In this document: positions 17,022 to 24,883 of the stretch, in pieces
How positions within the stretch are numbered: position 1 is the stretch's first letter
How the letters are laid out: each line of letters opens with the position of its first letter
Assembly: GCA_030636765.1 (NCBI GenBank)
Contig: DAOVWI010000002.1
Span: 1-45,417, forward strand
Reading direction: 5' to 3'
Source: Gemmatimonadales bacterium
Lineage (GTDB): Bacteria; Gemmatimonadota; Gemmatimonadetes; Palauibacterales; Palauibacteraceae
DNA length: 45,417 nucleotides
Notes under the pieces: generated by a model
The model's input: the letters and a program-made list of their open reading frames with translations, nothing else
Database searches by the model: none
What the model was told of the DNA's origin: nothing
Translations under genes and position numbers: made by a program

Positions 17022-17594
17022 CTACGGTCCGATCTTGGCCGTCATGAGGTAGTCGTTGTCCGCCCCGCCTGCGTGACAGCCGATGCACATCTCGACGCGG
17101 CCCTGCGCCATTCCGTCCATGTCTACGCTGCCATCGGGCATGTACTTCGCCCACCACCAATCGCCGGCCTCAGGGTTGTAACCCTCGACCTTGTACATGA
17201 CGGTGGTGGCCCCCAGCATTCCGTCGGGCATGAAGTTGTCCTTCACGACGACCGACCCGACGGGCATCTCGCCCGCGAGGTCGCTGATAGCCTGGAGGGC
17301 GGGCGCGTTCACGTAGGTCGTGAGAAGCGCTCCATGCGGCTCCGAGCCCTCGTACTTCTCGCCCTTCCCAGGCCAGAGCTCCCAGCTGTCCCGGAAGCCG
17401 GTCGCCTCCAGGAAGGCCCAGACCGCTTCCGCGGTGGCTTCGGGCATTTCTTGGCCCACAATCTCTTCGACGACAGCCTCTTCGACGACAGCCTCTTCGA
17501 CAACGGCTTCTTCGCCGTCGTCCGGTTGTGCGCATCCGGCCGCCAGCACCAGACCCGCGATGAGAAGACCGCTTCTAGTTGCTCCGGGACTCAT
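17022..17594 (-). CDS. cytochrome P460-family lipoprotein
   Basis: This is a 190-residue exported lipoprotein. The signal ends in LVLAAGC, a lipobox, so Cys20 is probably lipidated and the protein membrane-anchored. A Glu-rich linker (EEAVVEEAVVEEAVV) follows. The folded part carries the P460 blocks (PVGSVVVKDNF, MYKVEGYNPEAGDWWWAKYM), then a C-terminal haem c motif CIGCH. P460 and cytochrome c'-beta proteins act on hydroxylamine or NO; the activity here is unknown. The start at 17594 is well supported by GAGGAGG 4 bases upstream. The frame is open to 17672, but that part contains this ribosome site. Confidence 0.87.
   Translation of the reverse strand: MSPGATRSGLLIAGLVLAAGCAQPDDGEEAVVEEAVVEEAVVEEIVGQEMPEATAEAVWAFLEATGFRDSWELWPGKGEKYEGSEPHGALLTTYVNAPALQAISDLAGEMPVGSVVVKDNFMPDGMLGATTVMYKVEGYNPEAGDWWWAKYMPDGSVDMDGMAQGRVEMCIGCHAGGADNDYLMTAKIGP
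17463..17507. repeat. three tandem 15-base units inside the P460 lipoprotein linker
   Basis: CTCTTCGACGACAGC is present at 17463-17477 and 17478-17492, and with two changes at 17493-17507. It encodes a five-residue unit (EEAVV) three times in the linker after the lipobox. Such in-frame repeats can change copy number by slippage and alter tether length. Confidence 0.85.
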
Positions 17595-17675
17595 GGCACC
17601 TCCTCGTGGTTGGCTCAGCCCAACAAAAAGGTGTCGGGCACGTGGCCCCGAGTCAACAAGAAGAAGGGTCACCGA

Positions 17676-17706
17676 TTGACAGGGCCCGATCGTGATACCG
17701 TAACTT
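17676..17706 (+). promoter_or_regulatory. possible sigma-70 promoter for the Glu/Leu dehydrogenase gene
   Basis: A perfect TTGACA at 17676-17681 is followed by GTAACT at 17700-17705 (18-base spacer) or TAACTT one base later. It lies about 50 bases before the GTG start, in the divergent region between the P460 gene and the dehydrogenase gene. The -35 is good and the -10 poor. Confidence 0.4.
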
Positions 17707-17753
17707 GAGGGTCAACCGAGGATTCGACGGACAAGGATACGACAAGAGGAACG

Positions 17754-19073
17754 GTGCAGAGAACGAAACCAACCGCCGCCGCGCGGGACAGGCGCGCGCC
17801 CCCGGCGACACGGACCGACGTGTGGCGCCGCTACGGGGAATACCTGGCGATGCCTCCGGAGATCGTGGTCGAGTGGCAGGATCGAGAGAGCGACGCGCGC
17901 GGCTGGCTTGTGATCAACAGCCTCCGTGGCGGGGCCGCCGGCGGCGGAACTCGGATGCGAACGGGCCTCGATCGCGAGGAGGTGATGTATCTCGCCAAGA
18001 TCATGGAGCTGAAGTTCGCGTTCTCGGGGCCCCCTATGGGCGGCGCCAAGTCCGGGATCGCTTTCGATCCGACCGATTCACGAAAGGCGGATGTCCTGGG
18101 CCGCTGGTTCAAGGCCATCAACCCCTATCTGCGCAGCGTGTATGGCACGGCCGGAGACCTCAACGTGGACGAGAGCCGGGAGGTGCTGCCGATCTGCCGC
18201 CGGCTGGGCCTGGCCCACCCGCAGGAGGGCGCTCTGCGTGGGCACCTCTCGCTGGAGGGCTCGGCGCTGGAGCGACGGCTGGAGGCGATGACCGCGGGGT
18301 TGGAGCAGACGGTCGGAGATCCGTTCGCTTCCCGCGTCTGGAACGCGTCCGTCTCCGATCTGGTGACGGGCTACGGGGTTGCTGCAGCGGCACGCCGCCT
18401 TCTCGGCCTCCAGGGCCGCACGCTCGATGGGGCTCGTGTGCTCGTGGAAGGATTCGGCTGCGTCGGAGGCGGAGCGGCGCTTTATCTCACCCGGTGGGGC
18501 GCCCGGATCGTCGGGATCATCGATGTGGAGAGCGGTCTGGTCGCGTCCGATGGCCTGGGCGAAGCCGAGGTGGAGGATCTCCTCGGGCGCCGAAGGGGCA
18601 ATCGACTTCCGCTCGCGGACCCGGAAAGCGGGCAGGACGCGCGGAGGGAGTTTCGCCGGGTGGCGGCAGATGTGTTCGTGAGCGCCGCGGCCTCGGGCAC
18701 CTTGACGGCGAAGGCGCTCGAAGCGATGGAGCTGCAGGGCGTTCAGACGATCGTGTGCGGTTCCAACCACCCGTTCGCGTCGCTCTCACCTTCCGACACG
18801 GCTCTTCAACGCGATGCGGACACCCGGTTTGCCGTCGTCGCGGACTTCATCGCCAACCTCGGGGCCGCCTATGCGTTCGGGTTTCAGATGCAGCGGAGCG
18901 AGCCAGCGCCGTACCCGGAGTTCTTCCAGGCGGTCGGGCGCACGGTAGAGGATGCCGTCGAGGAGGCGGTGGTGCGAGCCGGCTCAGCGGACCGGGGGCT
19001 GCTGGCCGCCGCGCTCGACCTCGGGCTGGAGCGCATTGGGCACGGCGGGCTCCTCGGCAAGAAACCGGGATGA
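17754..19073 (+). CDS. Glu/Leu/Phe/Val dehydrogenase family protein
   Basis: This is a 439-residue amino-acid dehydrogenase that should interconvert an amino acid and its 2-oxo acid with NAD(P). Lys87 (MELKFAF) and Lys99 (GGAKSGI) match the substrate and catalytic lysines. Asp135 (GDLNVDE) is in the place of the catalytic Asp, although the usual PAPD motif is altered. The C-terminal Rossmann domain begins with VEGFGCVGGGAA at about 225. The family has glutamate, leucine and other specificities that I cannot separate here. The GTG start at 17754 has GAGGA 3-4 bases upstream. A possible hairpin (GGCCAC 19100-19105 with GTGGCC 19115-19120) lies in the gap before the methyltransferase. Confidence 0.88.
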   Translation: MQRTKPTAAARDRRAPPATRTDVWRRYGEYLAMPPEIVVEWQDRESDARGWLVINSLRGGAAGGGTRMRTGLDREEVMYLAKIMELKFAFSGPPMGGAKSGIAFDPTDSRKADVLGRWFKAINPYLRSVYGTAGDLNVDESREVLPICRRLGLAHPQEGALRGHLSLEGSALERRLEAMTAGLEQTVGDPFASRVWNASVSDLVTGYGVAAAARRLLGLQGRTLDGARVLVEGFGCVGGGAALYLTRWGARIVGIIDVESGLVASDGLGEAEVEDLLGRRRGNRLPLADPESGQDARREFRRVAADVFVSAAASGTLTAKALEAMELQGVQTIVCGSNHPFASLSPSDTALQRDADTRFAVVADFIANLGAAYAFGFQMQRSEPAPYPEFFQAVGRTVEDAVEEAVVRAGSADRGLLAAALDLGLERIGHGGLLGKKPG

Positions 19074-19152
19074 TCGATAGGATGTTCAGCTTGTGTAACG
19101 GCCACCTGTCACGCGTGGCCGCTCGCCGTTCACGCCGCTGAGGGGAAGCACC

Positions 19153-20196
19153 ATGCCACTTGCCGATATCGACCGAGTCGTCAGGGAACGCTACACGGAG
19201 GGCGCGCGCGAGCCGGCTGCCGAGCTCTGCTGTCCGGTGGAGTACGATCCGAAGCATCTATGCGCGATCCCGACGGAGGTGCTCGAGCGGGATTACGGGT
19301 GCGGCGACCCGAGTCGCTACGTCTACCCGGGGGAGACGGTCCTGGATCTGGGCTGCGGATCCGGCAAGATCTGCTTTATCGCCTCGCAGGTCGTGGGGCC
19401 GGTGGGCAGGGTCATCGGCATCGACATGACGTCCGAGATGATCGAGGTGGCGAGGCGGAACGCATCCATTGTGGCCGAAGAGATCGGCTATGGGAACGTG
19501 GAGTTCCTCCGCGGACGCATCCAGGATCTGGCCCTCGGTCTCGAGTCTCTCGATGTGGTCGTCTCCAACTGCGTCTTGAACCTCGTGCCCGCCGCGGACA
19601 GACCCCTGCTCTTCGCGGAGATTCACCGTGTGCTCCGGCCAGGAGGCCGAGCCGTCATCTCCGACATCGTCAGCGACGAGCCCGTTCCTCAACACCTTCA
19701 GGAGGATGCCGAGCTCTGGTCGGGCTGCATCTCGGGGGCGTTCACCGAAGAGGCTTTCCTGGCCGCCTTCGACGAGGCGGGCTTCTACGGGATGCGGATC
19801 CGCGAGCGGCAGCGCGACCCGTGGCGAAGCATCGAGGGAATCGAGTTCCGGTCCACCACCGTGGAAGCGTTCAAGGGGAAGGAGGGTCCCTGCTTGGAGC
19901 GGTTGCAGACGGTCGTCTACAAAGGGCCGTTCCGGGAAATCCTGGACGACGACGGCCACCGAATCGAGCGCGGAAGGCGGTACGCGGTATGCGACAAGAC
20001 GTTCCGCCTGCTGGGCCGTGAGCCGTACGCGGGGCACTTCGAACTGATCGAGCCCCGCGAGGAGGTGCCGCTCGAGGACGCGTCACCGTTCGACTGCAGC
20101 CGCGATACGATCCGTCACCCGCGGGAGACCAAGGGAGAGGACTACCGCCTGACGACCGGCGGCCCGTCCTGCTGTGAACCGGGGAGCTGCGGCTAG
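19153..20196 (+). CDS. arsM: arsenite S-adenosylmethionine methyltransferase (ArsM-like)
   Basis: This is a 347-residue SAM methyltransferase. The SAM-binding motif LDLGCGSGKICFIASQ is at 64-79 and IGIDMT follows. Three cysteines lie where ArsM binds trivalent arsenic: Cys50 (YGCGDP), Cys140 (SNCVLNL) and Cys192 (SGCISGAF). The protein ends in a thiol-rich tail (CCEPGSCG) typical of many ArsM proteins. It would methylate As(III) to volatile or excretable forms in the cytoplasm. No arsR, arsB or arsC lies in the window, so any arsenic control is not local. The ATG has AGGGGAAG upstream. pyrF starts 14 bases after the stop. Confidence 0.85.
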   Translation: MPLADIDRVVRERYTEGAREPAAELCCPVEYDPKHLCAIPTEVLERDYGCGDPSRYVYPGETVLDLGCGSGKICFIASQVVGPVGRVIGIDMTSEMIEVARRNASIVAEEIGYGNVEFLRGRIQDLALGLESLDVVVSNCVLNLVPAADRPLLFAEIHRVLRPGGRAVISDIVSDEPVPQHLQEDAELWSGCISGAFTEEAFLAAFDEAGFYGMRIRERQRDPWRSIEGIEFRSTTVEAFKGKEGPCLERLQTVVYKGPFREILDDDGHRIERGRRYAVCDKTFRLLGREPYAGHFELIEPREEVPLEDASPFDCSRDTIRHPRETKGEDYRLTTGGPSCCEPGSCG

Positions 20197-20210
20197 CCCG
20201 GGAGCTGCTG

Positions 20211-20945
20211 GTGGCCGCGAAGCCGACGTCCGGGGCGCTCGACCCGAGCGGCATCCCGCCCGAGGAGCGGCTGATCGTGGCGCTCGATGTGCCCACCGCC
20301 GCCGAGGCCCGCGAGCTGGTGGGGGAGCTCGGCGACGCGTGCCGCTTCTATAAGATCGGCCTCGAGCTGTTGATGACCGGCGAGTACTTCGATCTTCTCG
20401 AGTGGTTGATTGGGCGGGGAAAGAAGGTGTTCGCGGATCTCAAGCTGTTCGACGTGCCGAACACCGTCGAGGCGGCCGTACGACGGCTGGCCGGCCGTGG
20501 GATAACGTTCGTCACGGTGCACGGCAACGATACGATGCTCGAGGCCGCCTGCCGGGCCAGGGAAGACCTGAAGATCCTGGCGGTCACGGCGCTCACGAGC
20601 CTGGATCGCGGCGACCTGGAGGATCTCGGCTTTCACACCGACGTTTCCAGCCTCGTGCTTTCGCGCGCGCGCAGGGCCCTGGCGATCGGCTGCGACGGCG
20701 TCATTTCGTCGGGGCACGAGGCGCGCGCCCTCCGATCCGAGCTCGGAGACCGGATCCTGATCGTGGTTCCGGGGATCCGCCCCGTGGCCAACGTGGATGA
20801 CCAGAAGCGCACCGTCGATGTGGAGGACGCCTTTCGGCTCGGTGCGGACTATATCGTCGTGGGAAGGCCGATTCGCTCGCACCCGGATCCGAAGGCGGAG
20901 GCCGGGCGGGTGCAGCAGATCATCCGATCCGTCTTCGGTAATTGA
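20211..20945 (+). CDS. pyrF: orotidine 5'-phosphate decarboxylase
   Basis: This is a 244-residue OMP decarboxylase, the last step of UMP synthesis. The catalytic signature DLKLFDVPNT contains the Asp-Lys-Asp array. LIVALDVPT opens the barrel, and the phosphate-binding segment VPGIRP with IVVGRPI closes it. Length is normal. The GTG at 20211 has GGGAG 6 bases upstream. The GT87-like gene begins inside its stop (TTGA), so the two are probably coupled, although their functions are unrelated. Confidence 0.95.
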   Translation: MAAKPTSGALDPSGIPPEERLIVALDVPTAAEARELVGELGDACRFYKIGLELLMTGEYFDLLEWLIGRGKKVFADLKLFDVPNTVEAAVRRLAGRGITFVTVHGNDTMLEAACRAREDLKILAVTALTSLDRGDLEDLGFHTDVSSLVLSRARRALAIGCDGVISSGHEARALRSELGDRILIVVPGIRPVANVDDQKRTVDVEDAFRLGADYIVVGRPIRSHPDPKAEAGRVQQIIRSVFGN

Positions 20946-22195
20946 AGCGTTCCTCCGCCGGGCTGGTGTCGCGCGTTGTGGACCGGGCTACCCAGCCGCC
21001 GGTGCTGACGCTGTTCGCCGTATTGAACCTGGTTGTTAGCCTGACGATTGCGGTCAACCACCTGCGCTCCGTGCAGGGGGTGTTGGGCGAGGACGGCAGC
21101 ATCGTCACCGGCGACTTCATGGCCTTCTACACCGGCGCCACGTTCGTGCGAGAGGGCGACGGTCGCAAGCTGTACGACCTCACCTCTCAATACCGCTTTC
21201 AGATGGAGCTCGCCGGGCCACCTAACACCAAGTGGCAACCGTACGTGAACCCGCCGCTCCTGGCGGTAGCGCTGGCTCCCCTTTCCGCGCTTCCGTATCG
21301 CTACGCCTACATGGGCTTCGCCGGCCTGACGCTCCTGGCCTTTGTCGGCGCGATCCTCCTTCTCAAGCCCGAGCTGCCGGCACTGACTCGCGATCGACTG
21401 ACCTGGCTCACGGCCTTGCTGCTCACGGCCTCGTGGCTACCCCTCTTCCGGGTGATGGTCGGCGGACAGAACACGATGCTGACGCTCCTCCTCCTCACAG
21501 GGATCTACGTGGCATGGCGCGGAAGCCGTCCGGTACTGGCCGGCGTGTTTCTCGGCCTCCTCACCTACAAGCCCCAGTTCGCGCTCCTCATAGGCCTTGT
21601 TTTCATCGCGAGGGGCATGAAGGTGGCGCTGGCGGCGGCGGGGGTCACGGCCGGTGCCCATTACTTTCTCGGGGCCGTGTTCGCGGGTCCCGACTGGCCG
21701 CTGACGATGCTCCGAAGCCTGCGAGGATACAGATTGATCGAGGAGGAGAACCTCTCGGCTCACTTCTCCCTGCTTCCGACGCTCAGCCATTCGTTGCCCG
21801 AGCCCGCGGCATGGCTGCTCGCCGGGGTCGCGATCACGGTGGTGATCGTCGTCGTCGTCCGCTTCGCGCGGCAGATCGAGCCAGGCGACGCGAGCTTTCC
21901 CCTCCTGTATGGTCTGGTGGTCACCGGGGGGATGCTCGTCAGCCCCCACCTCCAGCACTACGAAGTGGCGATCCTCGTGCTGCCCGTCCTGCTGTGCCTG
22001 GACACGTTGCTGGAGGAAGGCAGAGTGCCGGGCGTCCCGGCGAGGCTGCTGCTCGCTGCCGGCTTCCTCCTGTACCCGGCCTACCGGCTCGGCGACACCA
22101 TCGGCTTCCAACCCCTCTTTCTGTGGCTGATGGCCGTATTCCTGTGGGATTGGGCGCTACTTCGGCGCGCCGGACCGGTCAGAGTACGAGCTTGA
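20942..22195 (+). CDS. GT87-like (DUF2029) polytopic mannosyltransferase
   Basis: This is a 417-residue integral membrane protein with about ten hydrophobic helices. The N-terminal loop GDFMAFYTGATFVREGDG and the motif YVNPPLL are typical of the GT87/DUF2029 group, which uses polyprenyl-phosphate sugars at the outer face of the membrane. The probable catalytic acid is the Asp in GDF. The acceptor is unknown. The start is the TTG at 20942, overlapping the pyrF stop (TTGA), without a clear ribosome site. The 3' end overlaps the convergent small gene by 17 bases. Confidence 0.83.
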   Translation: MKRSSAGLVSRVVDRATQPPVLTLFAVLNLVVSLTIAVNHLRSVQGVLGEDGSIVTGDFMAFYTGATFVREGDGRKLYDLTSQYRFQMELAGPPNTKWQPYVNPPLLAVALAPLSALPYRYAYMGFAGLTLLAFVGAILLLKPELPALTRDRLTWLTALLLTASWLPLFRVMVGGQNTMLTLLLLTGIYVAWRGSRPVLAGVFLGLLTYKPQFALLIGLVFIARGMKVALAAAGVTAGAHYFLGAVFAGPDWPLTMLRSLRGYRLIEEENLSAHFSLLPTLSHSLPEPAAWLLAGVAITVVIVVVVRFARQIEPGDASFPLLYGLVVTGGMLVSPHLQHYEVAILVLPVLLCLDTLLEEGRVPGVPARLLLAAGFLLYPAYRLGDTIGFQPLFLWLMAVFLWDWALLRRAGPVRVRA

Positions 22196-22532
22196 GCACC
22201 ACCGAGGTTTTCGGTCCGGAGGAGCCGAACTCCTGCTCGATCCTGACGTCCAGGTCTTTGGCGATGCGGAGTCGAGCGCTCACCTCGCCCGAGAACTCGC
22301 GATTGATGAGGTCTCGCTTCAGGCCTCCGCTGAGCGTGAGCGTGTCGTCGCCGCTCAGCTTGAAGCCCACCGTGGACTCGATCCGCACGGTCATGTCATC
22401 CGGGCTCCGGTAGTCCAGCACGATCTTGGCCCGCGCGGCGTCGCTGATGTCGAATCGCAGCTGGCCGCGTCCCGTGAAGTCGCCCGCGAAGTTCGTCGAA
22501 CCCCTGATCTCGAGTCTGACGTGGCTGGACAT
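22179..22532 (-). CDS. small beta-rich hypothetical protein
   Basis: This is a 117-residue protein with no family I recognise. It alternates polar and hydrophobic residues through short predicted strands (TVGFKLSGDDTLTLSGGL, VSARLRIAKDLDVRIEQEF), as in small beta-sandwich or outer-membrane-strand proteins. There is no signal peptide. Its ATG lies 2 bases after the S9 peptidase stop and GAGG lies about 10 bases upstream within that gene, so it is probably translationally coupled. Coding is supported by this spacing. The 17-base overlap with the convergent GT87 gene is unusual but tolerable. Confidence 0.68.
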   Translation of the reverse strand: MSSHVRLEIRGSTNFAGDFTGRGQLRFDISDAARAKIVLDYRSPDDMTVRIESTVGFKLSGDDTLTLSGGLKRDLINREFSGEVSARLRIAKDLDVRIEQEFGSSGPKTSVVLKLVL

Positions 22533-22534
22533 GG

Positions 22535-24670
22535 TCAGTTGACCTCGGCCACGTTCTCCGGCTCCCCATCATCGAAGGTTCCCCACCTCTCGAACCAGCT
22601 CATCAGATAGAGCTGCGTCCGCATGAAGTTCGCGGGCTTGGAGCTCGTTCCATGGTACTCCTTGTCGAAGCGGAGGAGGACCGCCGGCACACCCTCCGCC
22701 CTGAGCGCCTGATAGTACTCCTCCGACTGCGACATCGGCGTTCGGAGATCCAGCTCGCCCGTCATGATCACGGTTGGGGTGGTGACGTTCCCGACGTACA
22801 TGAGCGGGGAGTGCTCCAGGTACTTCTCGGGGTTCGTCCATGGGTACCCCTCGTACCGCTCGTATCCCCAACGAACGATGTCGGCCGTTCCGGCGAAGCT
22901 CATCCAGTTCACCACCGGACACCGAACGCCTGCGGCGGCGAACCGGTCGGTGTGGCCAATGACCCAGCTGGAGAGAACGCCCCCGCCGCTGCACCCCGTC
23001 ACGAACATGTTGTCGGCGTCGACGTACCCGCGCTCGATGACGGCGTCCACGCCCGCCATCAGGTCGTCGTAGTCAACGCTCGGGTACCCGTTGTCGATCG
23101 CGTTCCCGAACGCGGTGCCGTAGCCCGTGCTACCGCGCGGGTTCGTGTACAGAACCACGTAGTCCCTCGCCGCGAACGTCTGGAAGGCCAGGCTGAACCC
23201 GACGTTGTACATGGCGTGGGGTCCGCCGTGGATGTTCAGGATCAGCGGATACCGGCGGTCTGGGTCGAAGTCCGGCGGCTTGACGATCCACCCCTGGCCA
23301 TGGGCATCGCCGCTGGAGGTGTACCAGATCTCCTCGACCTCGCCGAGGCGGATGCCATCCAGCACGTCGTCGTTGACAGCCGTCAGCCGCGTGAAGCCAT
23401 CGAAGCCGGGCAGCCGGAACGCCACCACGTCGCCCGGCTCCCGCGGGGACCGGAGGACGCCGGCCGATAAGCCGTTGCGGGCCACCGAGTTGATGGAAAG
23501 CATCTGGGTTCCGCTCGTCACCTGCCGAACGGCGCCATCGGTCGATGCGAAGTGGACATTGCTCGTTCCCCGATCCGGGGCGATGAAGAAGACGCCGCTC
23601 CCATCGGGCGCCCAGTGTACGTTCTGCGGGCCGCGGTCCAGCTCGCCCGAGATCTTCCGCATGCCCGCGCCGTCGAAGCCGATCAGGTACAGCTCCCCCG
23701 CGCGATACGTCTGCCCCGTCCAGGGGAAGCCGGTGAACGCTATCGTCCGGCCGTCCGGGGAGAGTCTGGGGCCGGCCCACGGCCCTTTCTCCTGCGTGAT
23801 CTGCCGGACGTCACCGCTCGCGACGTCGACCGCGTAGAGGTGGGATTCTCGGTAGCGCTCCTCCCAGTCGTCCTCCAGGAGACCTTCGAGCACGATGTGC
23901 CGGCCATCGGGAGTCCACTGGAGGTTGGCGCCGGACGTAACTCCGCCGAAGAGCTGCCCGACCGTGCCCTTGCCGTCGGTAAGCTGCCGGGGAGTGCCTC
24001 CCGTGGCGGGGACGACGAAGACGTGGGTCGAGCCCGTCTCCAGAAAGCCTCGGCGGTCCCTGCGGAAGTGCACTCGCTTGACCTCCCGTGGGGGCGAGGT
24101 CCACGTCGCGCCCTCCGGCGGGGCCGGCATGTCGATCTTCCAGGTGCTCTTGTCGGGCACAAACATCGTGAACGCGATCCGCGAGCCGTCGGGCGACCAG
24201 CGGATGCCGGCCGGCGACTTCAGGGTCCGCGTCACCTGGGACATGGCAGCCTCGCCGTCCATCCACCGGACAAAGATCTGCGTCTTCTTGTCCTCGTCCG
24301 GGGCGAGATACGCCACGCGCGTCCCATCCGGTGACCATCGTGCGCTCGACCCCTTCGCCAGGAAGCGCTGCCGGGAGCCATCGGCGCGCATGATCCACAG
24401 GGCCGATTCCCAGTCGTCCTCCATCTGGTTTACCCAGCGTCGAGTGAAGACGATCTGCGAGCCGTCGGGCGAGATCCGAGGGTCGCTGACGGTTTCCCAA
24501 TCCAGGATCTTCTCGACCGTGAGCCGGTCGCTCCGGCCCTCCGGCTCCTCGGAACCGCTCGCCTGCGCGAGCAGCGGACCCGCGATCGTAGAACAGAGGA
24601 AGAATCCGGTCACGGCCGCCCAGCTCGTGGAGCGCCGGTCTCCGGGTCCTCGCAATAGCTCCTGCGACAT
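22535..24670 (-). CDS. S9 family prolyl oligopeptidase-like peptidase, exported
   Basis: This is a 711-residue serine peptidase. A hydrophobic N-terminal signal (SWAAVTGFFLCSTIAGPLLAQA) is followed by a TolB-like beta-propeller (about 50-400, repeated SPDG motifs) and an alpha/beta hydrolase domain. The triad is complete: Ser561 in GCSGG, Asp641 in GELDLRTP, His673 in EYHGTS. It should cleave short peptides in the periplasm; acylaminoacyl-peptidase activity is also possible. The start is firm: AGGAGG lies 5 bases before the ATG at 24670, while an upstream GTG would disrupt that site. It is divergent from the HExxH lipoprotein gene across 213 bases and is followed at once by the small beta-rich gene. 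Confidence 0.93.
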   Translation of the reverse strand: MSQELLRGPGDRRSTSWAAVTGFFLCSTIAGPLLAQASGSEEPEGRSDRLTVEKILDWETVSDPRISPDGSQIVFTRRWVNQMEDDWESALWIMRADGSRQRFLAKGSSARWSPDGTRVAYLAPDEDKKTQIFVRWMDGEAAMSQVTRTLKSPAGIRWSPDGSRIAFTMFVPDKSTWKIDMPAPPEGATWTSPPREVKRVHFRRDRRGFLETGSTHVFVVPATGGTPRQLTDGKGTVGQLFGGVTSGANLQWTPDGRHIVLEGLLEDDWEERYRESHLYAVDVASGDVRQITQEKGPWAGPRLSPDGRTIAFTGFPWTGQTYRAGELYLIGFDGAGMRKISGELDRGPQNVHWAPDGSGVFFIAPDRGTSNVHFASTDGAVRQVTSGTQMLSINSVARNGLSAGVLRSPREPGDVVAFRLPGFDGFTRLTAVNDDVLDGIRLGEVEEIWYTSSGDAHGQGWIVKPPDFDPDRRYPLILNIHGGPHAMYNVGFSLAFQTFAARDYVVLYTNPRGSTGYGTAFGNAIDNGYPSVDYDDLMAGVDAVIERGYVDADNMFVTGCSGGGVLSSWVIGHTDRFAAAGVRCPVVNWMSFAGTADIVRWGYERYEGYPWTNPEKYLEHSPLMYVGNVTTPTVIMTGELDLRTPMSQSEEYYQALRAEGVPAVLLRFDKEYHGTSSKPANFMRTQLYLMSWFERWGTFDDGEPENVAEVN

Positions 24671-24883
24671 GGCCACCTCCTGATGACGGTAAGGAACGAG
24701 GGACTACATGAATGATACGCGCCGCCGACCACACCGAACATCGATCGCGCGTCGGGGAGGCGCTGAGAGGCGTCATTCCGTACACTTACGTTTGGCATGG
24801 CCGGGTAGGCTCGGCAACATGGAAGGGTCTGCAGATCGCCTCTCGCCGGCGCCTCTAGGCAGTCCCCAGTTCGGAGGTCCAGC

